Shown here: positions 36,371-49,465 of the stretch, piece by piece
How positions within the stretch are numbered: position 1 is the stretch's first letter
Layout: every line of letters starts with the position of its first letter
From: Wuchereria bancrofti
Lineage: Eukaryota > Nematoda > Chromadorea > Rhabditida > Onchocercidae
Assembly (NCBI GenBank): GCA_005281725.1
Contig: SSBO01000015.1
Span: 310,581-374,580, forward strand
DNA length: 64,000 nucleotides
Direction: 5' to 3'
Notes under the pieces: generated by a model
What the model was told of the DNA's origin: nothing
The model's database searches: none
Seen by the model: only the letters and a program-made list of their open reading frames with translations
Made by a program: the position numbers and the translations under genes

Positions 36371-39300
36371 AAAATATAAGGATTGTTACTCAGCAATTTT
36401 TATTTTTTACTTTTAGAAAATCCCTTTCATGTCATATAAATACGAGAATTTTTTCTTTTATAAGGTATTCGATAAAAGTTATTAGTATTTGTTAGAATTT
36501 GATGCAAGAATTGGATGCAGCAAGTTGTAAATCTCACAATTTATCCATAACATATCAGTGCTTAAACTGGAGACATTCTTGCGTTTTTTCTCGTCTAACA
36601 GTTAGAATATTTAATTAATTTCCACAAAATGGCGGAATCCTGAAGTGATACAAATTAGATTAATGAAACTAGACTTTGCTTGTACAATAGCAAATCCGCT
36701 CTAAGCGTTATTCTTAGTTCAAACCATTTAACATTAATTAGGTAGAGCAGTTAACTTTAATTGATTGAGGTAGTAGAATGATATAGCGTAATTATACGGA
36801 GCTTTTCAATTGAGCTGAAAAACCATAATGATGAAATACGGAAATATGATCATAAGTAATAGATGTAGTTGTCTTGTGTTTTAGCTTTGGGTGAGGCATA
36901 GAAATTCAAGAAAAACGATAAAAAATTATGTTAACCAAACATAATTCCTAGTTGTATCTAAGAGTTGTAATTCACTAGCAATTCTAGGAATTGATTGCAT
37001 GTTTATCTTCAAAGTGCTTTATCTAAGGGTTAGGTACGTTTGAAATTTTCTATTTTCCATATGCATCGTTTGGGAAGCTTTGCTCTCTGTTTTAAGAGTG
37101 TGATACTTTAAGTAATTTCTTTTAATTTTGTATACTGAAATAAGTAGGACGAAAGTGTTGTGAATCGTTTCGTAGATATAACTGCAAATTGACATTAAAC
37201 AGGAATCCATCCGCCAAAAATTTTGCAATCAATAGCAAAGATTGGACAAATTTGTCAAATTTAAGTTTACTAATGAAGTCAGTGGTTTCCAAGTATATTG
37301 TTTTTTCTTCTCTTTCATAAATTTCAAATAGTTTAACAATTTTCTGTATGGGAATTTTCTTACGAAAAATGTACATTAATTAGATGTGTGGAAAATGTGA
37401 TTAATTTTTATTGGCATAAATGTGATTTGAGTTTACTTTCTTGCTCATATACCAATTTTAAAAATCTTTTTTCCTTGTTTTTATCAGGCAGTTTTCATTT
37501 CCAAATTTAAACTTCATCTATTATAAATATTTCTTCTGCAATTTAATTCTATGACAAAAAATATGTGTTTTTCCTGACAAAAGTAGATGATGCTTGAAGA
37601 AAGGTGCAAGTCTTACTGAGTGGAAAATTATTGACGAAAATAATATGAAAGAACGGCAATTTTCCAATTAAAGCACTTTTAATTGCTTCGGATAAAATTG
37701 GAACCAAATTATATATATTTCGTTCTGAAAATTTTTTTTCCAGACAAAATTGGCTGACAAGAAAATATTACTCAAGAAAAAGTCTTCGTGAAATAGAAAA
37801 TTACCCAAAGAAGGTAAAATATTATTTGCAGGAAAGGCAATTTTCAAATCAAAGCTTTTTGTGGTTGTTTCTGAGAAAAGACATTAAAATCAGTAAGTGA
37901 TGAAACTGGAAATGAAATGAAGTGTGGTCAGTTCATTGAAGCGTTATTGTTTCAAATATTCATAATTTGAGATTCTATAAAGCAGAAGACTTGTTGAAGA
38001 CAATAGTAACAGATTCTAAATATTTCTGAAAAATTCCATAGCATTATTATTTGCTTGTGAAATTTTCAAAAAAAAAATTTTTATTTTTTTTTGAAAAATT
38101 TTTATTTTCAAATCTTATTTCGAGTGTAAAATTTTATTCTTTTTTCTTCTTAAAACGAAGTATAGTTTAAGTTTATCAATAAAATGTTCATTTCATCTCG
38201 TGATTACCGATACTTTTCAACAAACAAATCATATCAGTATCGATCAGTTCCATCATTCATATGTGATAACATGAACGTATACTGTTTATTTTCAGTTTTA
38301 ATTCGTAAAATTGACACAATGATATTTACTTCAACCGTTACGCAATTATATCATTTCAAATTCTTACACGTAACTTACACGTAGATACTTCACGTAGCTT
38401 CAAATTTTGTTCTATTCAATATTTGATATGAAATATCGGTAACTTATAAACATATGTTTCACTCTTTTTTTTTCTCTCTCTTTCTCTCTTCCTTTTTATC
38501 TGTAAGAAAATAGAAATCTTTTTTGGACGTTTTTTGCTTTAATTTATTTTATTTTGCTTTTTTGCCATAAAAATATTTTCTACTCTATGTTATATGACAC
38601 TTTCACAGCAAACTTATCGGATATTTTGACAAAAAAGAAAATAAAAATGTTGAAGATTTGTCGAAATCATTGCTTTTATGTTTTTTACATGGATGAGAAA
38701 TTGATACATGCATTTGATGTTTTGTAATGAAGAATGGTTGATTGGTCGATTGACTGCTGCTGCTTCTGCTTCTGCCACCAATCATCAATCAATTTGATAA
38801 TTTAAAAAAAAAGAAAAAAAGAAAAGCAGAGAGAAGCATTTCCAGCATATAACATTTGGTTATCCAATAGTTTTTAAAGGTTTAATTCTTCTTCTTCATT
38901 CCATTTCTTTTGTTTCTTATTTTTTAATTATTTTTTTTTTCTTCGCACCATCATATGAAATATATTGATCAAATGACATCATTAACTGTGAATGATTTAT
39001 ATCTTGAAAGGATGCAAATGAAGTTTATTTGCTTTAATTTCTAAATAAATTTTGATTTTAATTAAATATTTCTTCCTTTTCAACTAGTACTTATGAATTG
39101 CTCCTTTCATTCTTCCCAATTTAATTTGATTAAGTTAGTAATAAAGTTAGTCTATAGGCAATATTTTTATTTCAAAAGGTTTGAATATTGAGCATTACTG
39201 ACCTTATCAGTTGCTTATCGTTCAGTAATTATGAGATGCCAAGATCGTCCGAATTTTTGGTTTCACATTTAAAAGGTGAAGAACAACCGACCGGTAACTT

Positions 39301-42300
39301 CTCCAAAGACTCTTCTTATGCACTGTTCGTTGTTTGACACTTTTATCAAACCAGTTATCATTGATGCGACATTTGAGTCCCTTTTTTCAACTGGATTTTT
39401 TTTTTTTTGGAAATAACCTTTTCACCTTCAATTAACTTAACTTAAGTGTCTTTTACACTATTATATTCCTTTTCTGTTTGATTTGCTGCTCATGTTTGCA
39501 TAGGCTCTTATCAGCAATGATAATGGCTAAGAACAGATATTACTCGTTTGAATTACTTCACTTGGCTTGAAATATTTTAACATTATTCATCAATGAGATA
39601 ATTAGATTCAACTTATAGGATGTAACCCAATGTGATCACACATCATTTTAGGATTGCAATTCAGAAGTCACTTGAATCGTCACATTCTGAACTCTGACCC
39701 TAAGCTTTTTAATCCACAATTCTATTTTTCGATATTTTGTTTTTCGATGAGATGCTAATGATTGATGTTATCAGCAAAATTAACGTTAGGTTATCTCATT
39801 AAAATATCAGGCGTTTCGCAGATGTTTAAATAAATGAAAAGAATAAAGTTAAAAAATATAAAATGACAAAAATTTCGTAATTTATGAATAAGAAAACATT
39901 GAATATTTGCTTTTATCTCATATATATTTTATCTTCCCAAAAGTTTTTTTTTTTTCACTTTTGACAACTTTCCTTAGCATTACATTATTGAATTATGAAA
40001 TGGCCTGAACAATACTTTAGGCCATATTATCAGAAAATATCGATATGACTGAAAATAATTAGAATGCACTTATCGTTAGAATATAGGGCAGATGAAGCAA
40101 TTCGACCAATAGTTGAAAAAGGCTCATAGTTCTTCAAACTGTTAGCTCATTCCGACCAAACCCTAATGCTGCAATTTATTTCGATTGACAAATGAAAATA
40201 TGTAAAATTTCAATTAAATGAGAAAGTAGGAAACCTTTTGCTAGGAGGATTGGGAAGGAACAATGCTAGATGAGAAATATGATTCCATTCAATATTTATA
40301 AAATGCCATAAAATTCATAAAAATGTCAAGACATTTTATTGTATTCCTGCGAGATAAAAGAGTTGGATGATTACAAGGATGGCATAAGTGATGATAACCC
40401 GGATGTTGGGTACTGTTAAATGTGAGGAAGGAAGGAAGGAAGGAAGGAAAACGGATTCTATCATTTACTTCATCCAATTATTCCGGTTCTTTGTCGACAA
40501 AAAATTTCCTTCCTGAATATGAAAAAAAAAAAAAAATCATATGACAACACAAAGAAACTTTTTATTGCTACCGTTATTTTTATATATCATATTTCAATTT
40601 AGCATAAGACTACCAATATCAAAGTTAAATGAAAAAGAAAAAAAAAATTGAGCAAAGTTTTTAGCTTTTTTCTGAATTGAAAAATACTTCTGTCACATGT
40701 GATTTGTTATTTAATAGCTTTTCTTTCCTTCCACTTTTTTCTCAAATATTAACTCCTCTTTTTTTTTTGAAATTTTAAGATATTTATAAATAACAAATAT
40801 TTCCAAATCTTTAATGTCGTTTGAAGAAGAATTCAATGTAATTGTCATTTCCATTTTATATTTTTGTGTAAAATTCCTTGCTTACCTTACACTTTGTTTA
40901 ACTGTTATAGTTCTCATTTTTTTTCTCATGCAAATTTCGATTCATTACTTCATTTGTTATGGAAAAATAAAAGTAATTAAAAAATAAAAGATGTTTTTTC
41001 GGTGACATTAAAAGTTCATAGCTTTGTTAAAATACACCTGGACTCCAGTGATAACAATGTTAAAATACCTGTTATCCAGTGATAACAATGATAATGCTGA
41101 TATGTGCTGCTATCGAACATGGATAAGTATGAACCAGTTGAAGAAGTACCAGCACAGTACCACCTGCTTGTTCAACCATTTGTTTTAATCTACCAGCTGG
41201 TGAACGAATATTTTTAGCCAAAAAGCATATGGCAAAAAATGAAAAATAAATAAACAAGTAAATTAATATCTTTGGTTCAAAACTTCATGTGCTAATCATT
41301 AATTTTAATTTTGTTTTATATATAAAGAAAAGTGTGAAGAAATTTCTGAAAGTATCGTAGTTCATTCTTGCGATACATTTTTCTTCATAATTTACTTATA
41401 TAATAATACGATTGACTGTCACTCAGACAAAATATATGCTAACTATCATTCCTTGCTACTTTTTGAATAGACTAAAATAATAGAAGGAAGATTATTTATT
41501 TCTCAAATGATTATAACAATTCAAAATATCATTGTAAATAATGGTATGTGCGAAATCTGAAGAATTCGTCGTCATTTTACTTCTTGGTACTTACTGCTCG
41601 AATGGGATGATTTAAAAATGAAAGAGGCAATTTTGAGAAGGTTTTTTTTTTTTTTTTTTCATTTAAAATTTATCCCAGTCCTTAATTTGACTGAGACTTA
41701 TGAAAAAAAAAAATCGTCTATTCTTTTTTTTTAATTTTTTTTCTAAAAGAGTTTCTTTATGCGAAGAACGTTTACGAGCAGCAATTATTTTTTTTTTTTC
41801 TTTTGCATTAAACTATAAAAGCTTTTGAAATTGGGCAGTTATGATGGCACCAATATATTATTCGTCAATCAGCAACCCTTCACTAATTATTTTCACGACG
41901 TTCCTCCTTTTTTCTCATTCCTCAATAATTTGTTGGACTGATTAATGCTGTCCCTTCCTATTTTTCATTCATTTTTTCTTTTTTTTTTTGAAAAAAAAAA
42001 ACATTACTTTAAATAGCTTTATTTTAATTATAATTTTTTCTTCTTACAATACGAAACGTACGTATTGTTTTTACCAGCCATTCTGGAATGAATGCTAAGT
42101 TTCATTCATTGTTTAAAATTATTTAAGTGAAAAAAAGAAAAAGGAAAAAAGAGGCGGAAAGATAGAACTTTTATTCTTTGTCAAAATTGAATAAATCGCT
42201 TAAAAACTATTTATTGATTAGTCACTATTCCCATCATTGGGACATTTTCTGCTACCATATTTGATTTCCAGTTGAGCAATCTTCGAGGGTACAATTTGTA

Positions 42301-45300
42301 CTTCAAAGATTCATTGTTTTCTCTCTTTCCTCTTCCACACACTTTTCTGAATTTAAAGCTTTTAAAGTATATCAGTTATTCATTAAATATTAACAGTACG
42401 AAATAGAGTAAATATTTTCTAGAAAACACTCTGTTGCGTGTTAATTTTCAGTTCAAAATGCGTTTTATTTGCATAAAATGCTTTCACATCGACTAATAAA
42501 ACAGAAATGTTTCGTTTACTTTTTTGTACTGCTTCAAGATGAGTAAGATTAGACATTCATAATCTCTCTTTTTTTGTTTTCTTATTCTTTAAATTACTGA
42601 AATTTTCAAAAAGATGTGAAATTGCATTTAATCTATTTTGCGCATACAAAAAGGCATTGAAATATTAAGGGAAAAGTATTGGAATGAATTTTGTTTACAT
42701 GTAGCCTAGCTTTTTTTTTGTCACAGACTCTGTCCTTAATTTGACTGATATTACTTTAAAAAAAAATCAGTCATTATTCCAGTCTTATCAATACTCAATC
42801 AGTCGACGAAATGATAACTTCATCTTTATCATTTGAGCAAACAAAGTTTCTTTTTTTGAATTTTTTAGTTTGTTTCCTGACTCATAGATAATGCTTTGGT
42901 GTTTCAACATGATGTTTTCAGTCATGCATGCAAAAAAAATGAATCATTTTGTTTACCAAAGTGTTTCAACAGATGAGTTTTTTTTTCAATCCTTTTTTTT
43001 TAGATTATAAAAAAATGAATAAAAATTTTTATCGCAAGTAAAAATAAAATTTCCGAAGCGACGGACTATAAACTAAGTTTTTGTATGTTTAATACTGCAA
43101 AAAGGAAAAGAAATCACTGACACATTTTGAAGCCTTTTGTTTCTTCAGTCAGAAAAAAAAAGTAATTTTCATTATCGAATAATTAATTTGTATTGTTAAA
43201 GAAGAAAAAAAAAAATCTCCGTTTTTGATTTGAAAAAGATATGATAAAAAAGGGAGATGAAACTTTTAAAAATGTTTTTTTGCTGTTTTGTTTTTGAAAG
43301 AAACAAGATTCAATCCTTTTATTCTTTAATTTTTTAGTATTTTCATAACACTATGAAAATTTAAAATTTCCTATAAAAATATAATTATCATCGTCATTAT
43401 TATGAAATGATTGCAAAGCAAAATAAATTTTTGTGTTCGAAAAAATGATGTAAGTGAAATGATGGCGTGACATGATGAAGTAATATGTGTCAGCTTTCAG
43501 GAATTTGAGAAAATTGTAGTTTGTCATATCCATCAACAAAAATCAAGCAGAAGGCTTAACATAACTTGACCTATTACTGAAAATAAAGTTGTGCTAAAAT
43601 GTCCCAATGGAAATGAAAATTTATTTCAAAGAATTTTGTTTAATAGCTCAAGCATTTTTCAATCACACAAAAATTACTTTGTGTGATTTTTAAGATTACT
43701 TTTTGGATTAAACCATAGAATCAAAGATTGCTTTTTTCCTGAATTCCAAAAGTACTCAAAAAAATTTTGTGCAAATCAGAAAAAAAGTGATTTTTTTTTT
43801 TAAATAAAATTACAACGAAAAAATGGAAGGAAGGAAGGAAGAAAGGAGAAAGATGCCGCCGTAACTGTAATTAAAGCTCAGAGTAGCAGGAAGTTAATAG
43901 TGAAAGATGACCGTTTCATCTCGTAGCATCGTTCATTTCTCAGATGACAAATGCGCCACTATCTCAAACCATACTGTCGCTTTTTAGAGGATTCAAATTT
44001 AAAAATTGTCAATGCTGAAATAAATTTGCTTACCAATTTAACAATTTAATTTTATAGTCTAATCTCGTTTAAAATTTTTCGAATTTTTCTGAAATTATGT
44101 ATCTTATATCTTTTGTAATTGATCGTTTGACAGTTTAAATGACCTGGAAGTGTCCACTGTATAACTTTTGGTTTCATCTGCAGGAATTTTTTTTTGTTGA
44201 ATGACCCATCCTTCACCTCAAACTTTTAAATAACAACAGCAAATTTTTCTTATCTATCATTATCTATTTTGTTTTATGACAGAAAGAGGAAAAAATTTTT
44301 GTGATATCGACCGATTGATTAGAAATTGCTACTTTAAAAAAATTATTTTAATATTTTTTTCAAAAGGTATTAAATGCAATGAAAGAAAAAAAGCATCAAA
44401 TTGTCTCCGTATCAGTTAGTTTTTTTTTTTGAAATTTATGTACAATTATTTTATTAGATCATCAAAATTTCTTTTTTTTAAACCTTTAATAATTTTTATT
44501 CTTACTGAGCAAATCGTTTCTTCCATTTTACTTTACATTTGCAAAATTTTTTCTTTGTTTTTTTTGAAAGTTTTGATGACGACTAGTCGAAAGGTATGAC
44601 ATTTTCCTTTTGAATAGATAGATAGATAGATGGTCAGTGGATGATATGATAGATGAAAGAAATTAGCTTATTCACTTTTCATTCAGAATATCAATAACGC
44701 GAATTTAGAACGATTCTTTGTCACCACTAAAGCTAATATTTGCAAAATTCTGTTTAAACATATGCATTAACAATAATTTAATAATAATTAATAATAATAG
44801 TAATAATAATAGTGACAATAATAATTAATAATAGTAAAAGTAAATAGTTGAGTGCTTTTTAAATATGATCGATTTTTAAATATGATCGATGGTCATACTT
44901 GAAAACATTCTTCCATAAGCTTAATTGATAACGATGGTGTTAATAATTAATAACCATTTCACTTGATTCTCTTTGTTTTGTCCTCCATAAAATTACATTC
45001 CTTATCAAAGTGATTATTTATCATTAATCAGATTCGATCAGATTTTAATATATAATAAAAATTTTTTACGAAGAATTTTGCAGAAGAATTTTTGCTGTGG
45101 AAAAGAATACATTTTTTTAAACAATCTTAACAAAATATTTCAGTGTGAAAATAATATTTTTCCTTATGCATTTTTTGCTGGATAATTTATAATCGGTTTG
45201 AATTTTTTTTTTCTTCTTTTTTTTAGTGGACAATTTGTCTACAAAGCACTTCAATTTCAGCAGGGAAGGATGTAGGGAAGGATGACGAATAGCCTAGCAG

Positions 45301-46908
45301 CAGTATTTAGAAACTTAATGAAGCGAAATATTTGGAATGCTCCGCTCTTAAAAATATCAGACCATATTTGTTGACTTTTATATTTTATGTTATACCTTGG
45401 GAAAATGATAACACAGAGAAAACAGCTCAGCACAGATATTTCAATTATTTTATTCCTTATTACCTAAAAAAAAATTATTAACTCTGAGAATAAACCTTAT
45501 ACTTTTATAAAATAATTTTTTCCTTCGCTTGAAATTAGCAGTTCCAGTAAATCTCCCAAATAATATTTTTACTGTTATAAAATCTATTCAAGATTAGTAG
45601 GTGCATGTTTGAAAACTTTCACTGTCGAAAACTACAAGTAATATTGTGAAGCGTCACGAAGACATTCTCATTGATGGATTGATATACCAAAAAAAGAGGT
45701 AAAGAAAAACTGACACTTCCTCTTGGGACTTCTTTTCCTTCCCATTCCTCTTTTTTTTTTTTTCCTTTTTTGATTGCTACTGTCATTTGATAAAAGGTTT
45801 CGAATGCACTAACCATCGAGTAAGGCCCATTCATTCAAAAACGATACAACTTACTTTCATCCATCATCATTATACCTCTTTTTATTTTACTTTCAAAACA
45901 GGTTTAGGCTTTATTGTGAGGAAACGATAATTGATATTAAGTATGTCTATAAAACGACAATTCAGACGTGTCTCAATAAAGGCTATTCTTTGTATCTATC
46001 ATTTGAAGAATTAAGACAACAATCATATTTTTATAAAATATCCTCATTTCATTTTCAATCTTTTTCTTTTTTCCATCAAAGCATTTTTACCTTTGTTTTG
46101 CTACAAAAATTTCATCCATTTACAAATAATTTTCTACTCACACAGTTTGCTTAGATTTACGCAATAAATATTTTCATTTAACTCTTTTTGTTTACAATTT
46201 TCTCATAAATATTTCTAATTTTTTTTAGAAATTAAAGAAAAAAAAATTTTTTTTTTCTTTCCTTTTTGCCATCACTCATTCGTTATATTATTGGCAATTG
46301 AAGAATGGAAATGTGCTTGTCTCTCTCTCTCTTCCTCTTCTCTTCTATTTCACTGTCATCAACATTCATTATCATAATTGTATTCCAAAATGTGGAATTT
46401 AGCATTTCGTAATTATCAGCGTTGATTCTGCCAACCATATGGTTTGTTAGGGCTTCCCATCTTTATTCTTGTTTCTTTTTCGGGTATATTTAATTTTAAT
46501 GTTGTTGAAATTTTATACGTCTTCATAAATATTAATCACAATCTAATGCAAATATCCCATTTCTTCTCTTCAATTCCCATTTCGTCACTTCAAATTGTTA
46601 ACGGTTCAAATGTCAGAGTAATCACCGCCACTGCTGCACTGCTAGCTATTAGACGATAACCATTTAAATAATCAAAGAGCAATGAAATAAATGAATAAAT
46701 GTAATGCTTACTACTTATTGTCTTCCATTACAAAGAAAAAATTAAATTTCAATGAAATGAAATTAATTTCCAGTATTAAAATTATGCAAACACAGTTACA
46801 TTATATCATCTCTTTTTTCTTTTCTTACTTACTTATCAGTAGAAGGAAGAATAATTTTTTAAGTCAGTCAAGTGATAATATTATCGAAGTTGCTAATGTC
46901 ATTTAATT
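36371..46908. other. Long gene-poor stretch, homopolymer-rich
   Basis: About 10.5 kb without a supportable gene on either strand. It is dominated by T- and A-runs (for example near 38071-38100, 41641-41660, 41985-42000 and 46230-46258), a small GGAA run at 40429-40448, a GATA run near 44619-44632 and AAT-rich DNA at 44770-44840. A 61-codon minus-strand frame at 41072-41257 is less A/T-rich but cannot be tied to splice sites that keep it open. Confidence 0.5.
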
Positions 46909-46986
46909 GTGTGTGTGTGTGTATGTGTATGTGTATGCATGTGTATGTGTGTATGTGTATGTGTATGCATGTGTATGTGTATGCAT
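46909..46986 (+). repeat. (GT)n / GTAT microsatellite
   Basis: A GT run grades into interleaved GTATGT and GCATGT units over about 78 bp. Confidence 0.95.
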
Positions 46987-47501
46987 AAGAACAATTTTCA
47001 AGCTATTGTTTTAAACAACTATTTCATCTCTTGTTCTTTTTCTTCCTAGAAGTATTTTTTTGAAAATTGAAATATATATTTCCATAAATGTTTCATATTC
47101 ATATAATTTCTAATTCCACTTATTACAACAAAATTTGCCAGAAGTTTTTTGGAATTTTCGTCATAAATTGCTGAAAAAAAAAAAAAACGAATTTTGAAAT
47201 AAGCAAACAGGAAATAGAGAACAGATTTGTTTTCTTTTAAACATAGAAAGATGATAGAGTTGTGCAGTGAGACATGAGATTAAATAAATAAATGTTGAAA
47301 TATTTTTAGAGCTCAGTGAATGGAGTGCAGACAGGTTGCATTTGGGTTAATAATAGCTGTGGAAAAAGACATACCTGTCTAGACAGCACGAATGACACAC
47401 CTGTACAGCCGCACACATATCCATAAATACAGTGGCAAGAGAGAGTCATCCCCGGCTGCCATTTTCGTTTCAAAAAAAAAATAACATTTGAAGGGTTCAC
47501 T

Positions 47502-47523
47502 AAGAGAGAGAGAGAGAGAGAGA
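47502..47523 (+). repeat. (GA)n microsatellite
   Basis: Pure GA dinucleotide run. Confidence 0.95.
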
Positions 47524-47609
47524 CTATATGTCTACTTAGACAGTTTATTGTCGTCTAGGAAAATAACTCATTGAAATGATTGCTTGCTTCATTCGTTGCA
47601 TCAACTTTT

Positions 47610-47660
47610 TCTCTCTCTCCTTCCCTCTCTCTCTCTCTCTCTCCCTCTCTCTTCCTCTCC
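47610..47660 (+). repeat. (CT)n microsatellite
   Basis: An interrupted CT run about 90 bp after a GA run on the same strand. The two could pair as an inverted repeat when single-stranded. Confidence 0.9.
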
Positions 47661-48462
47661 TAAATTGAAAAGATAGATAATTAGAATAACCTAGTCTTAG
47701 CTGTTTAATAGTATTTCTCACTTGTCTTCTCTCATCTTTTAGAAATGAAAAAAAATTTATTCCATGCTAAGGCATTATCAGTCCAATAATCATTGGCGTC
47801 TTTGCATTGCAATTAAAACGATTTTAAGATCGGATCTCACTGCACGAATACTTTATGTTTTCTTCACTTCAATAAGTTCGTTCGTAGCGTTGAAATTGAA
47901 TTTAATGAAATAATGATTTTGAAATTTTTATGTGATATATAAATTGTTGAAAGATTGCTGATTGCATATTATCACATCATTATCATATTGAGTAGTAAAC
48001 AAGCACATAACTGATTACACAATAACTTATTTTTTCAAAATATGAACATTTCACTACTATCCATCACATCCATTTATTTTGCCATTTTCCTCGGAGTAAT
48101 CAATCTTTTACTTTCTTATCTTACAAATTAGAATAAAATGACAGATTGATTCACAAATTGTGTTGATCACACGAAATCGTAATGTCAATGGAGTAACTAT
48201 AATTAGATTTTCAGCAGATAATTCCGGTAGTTTCCAGTTATCTTCCTGAATTTTAGAAGATTCATTTTTTGAATGCTATGCCATTTTATTCGTTGATATA
48301 TTAGACTTTCTTCGAGATTGAAGAAAGCAGAGGTTCACTGTAATAAGCAGTGATAAAACCATCCTAAATTTTATAGCTTCAAAAAAAGCCAGCAAAGTTT
48401 ACGAGAGGTATTTAAGATTGCTGATAAGAATAACTGTCAATGTTGTTTTCCTTCGTCTCCAT
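47661..48462. other. Gene-poor stretch
   Basis: No exon, RNA gene or repeat that I can support. Confidence 0.5.
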
Positions 48463-48559
48463 ATGGTCTATCTGGGAGGGTCTCTATTGTTGTGTCAGAT
48501 ATTTATGAATACAGTATTTACTGCAATACAGTTATTTTCGTCGAGTATAATTTTGTATG
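48463..48559 (+). other. Candidate first exon, hydrophobic
   Basis: From an ATG at 48463 an open frame runs MVYLGGSLLLCQIFMNTVFT and on to a GTAAGT donor at 48560 (32 codons plus one base). The frame is also open upstream. The peptide would form one membrane segment. No continuing exon was found. Confidence 0.15.
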
Positions 48560-49347
48560 GTAAGTATTAGTACTTCTTAAAAATTCTAGCATCTTCTAAA
48601 TTTATAATTTCCTAAGCCAGTAATTCGGCGATCCTTCTCGATAACCAAACAAGCAAATGTATGTGTTATAATAGATTGGACAAGTTAATTATCATATCAG
48701 TGATATCCACAGTATTAGCATTACTATCAATGAATCATTTAGTTGTCAAAAGTTACTAAGTAATAGTTAATTTAGCTTTCTTTCTTTCTTTCTTCACCTT
48801 GCTTTCATGATAATTTCTACCAAAATCTCATCTTTGGATGTAATTCTTCAGTTTTACTTTCTTTTTTTTGGTGAGAATTATATACTTATTAGTAATGCTT
48901 AAGTTTATTTTATATGACTTTTTGTAATGCTTTATCGATGATCAGTATGATCAGTGTGGTTTAGACTTGACAAGTTTAGACTGATATTACATTTCGTGAT
49001 ATGACAGAAGCTTTCAATGCAAATTTGTTCAGAATATTCTTCAGATTGATGCACTATTGCAAAAAGACATACATTTCGAATATCATCTCTATAACAGATA
49101 ATAGCATTTATGTTTTGTTTGACCAAAGTAAAGTAACTTGGCAATTTCTTTTGATACGATTCTTCCTCAAATTAAAACAGTCATCGTAGACGTGATGGAG
49201 GATGCAAAAAAAAGGGACGAGAGTATTTCTTCTTGCTAACTTTTGATTTGAACAGGAAAGTGTTTACATTTTTCCTAAAATGAATATGTTTTCAGAATTT
49301 CCGGAATTGAAAGCTTGCGCATCTATGCGTAGGCAAACTTTTTGCAG

Positions 49348-49401
49348 GTACCCCCCGGTGAACTTTTACTCTTTACTAACTCTTTCAATGCTCAGCAGGA
49401 G
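49348..49401 (+). other. Candidate internal exon, 18 codons
   Basis: A strong TTTTTGCAG acceptor and a CAGGAG/GTAAGC donor flank a phase-0 segment reading VPPGELLLFTNSFNAQQE. If the donor is not used, the frame continues through IFHATPYDKFTPPTPYP to a stop at about 49465. Base composition rises in G+C here compared with the flanks. I do not recognise the peptide and found no clear partner exon. Confidence 0.35.
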
Positions 49402-49465
49402 GTAAGCATCTTCCACGCAACACCTTACGACAAGTTCACGCCTCCAACACCGTATCCAACTCTTT

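Noticed and set aside
41072..41257. Minus-strand frame with IRSPAGRLKQMVEQAGGTVL, less A/T-rich than its surroundings.
   Set aside because: The nearest acceptor and donor leave two of three frames with stops and the third runs into a stop just before the donor; no partner exon found.
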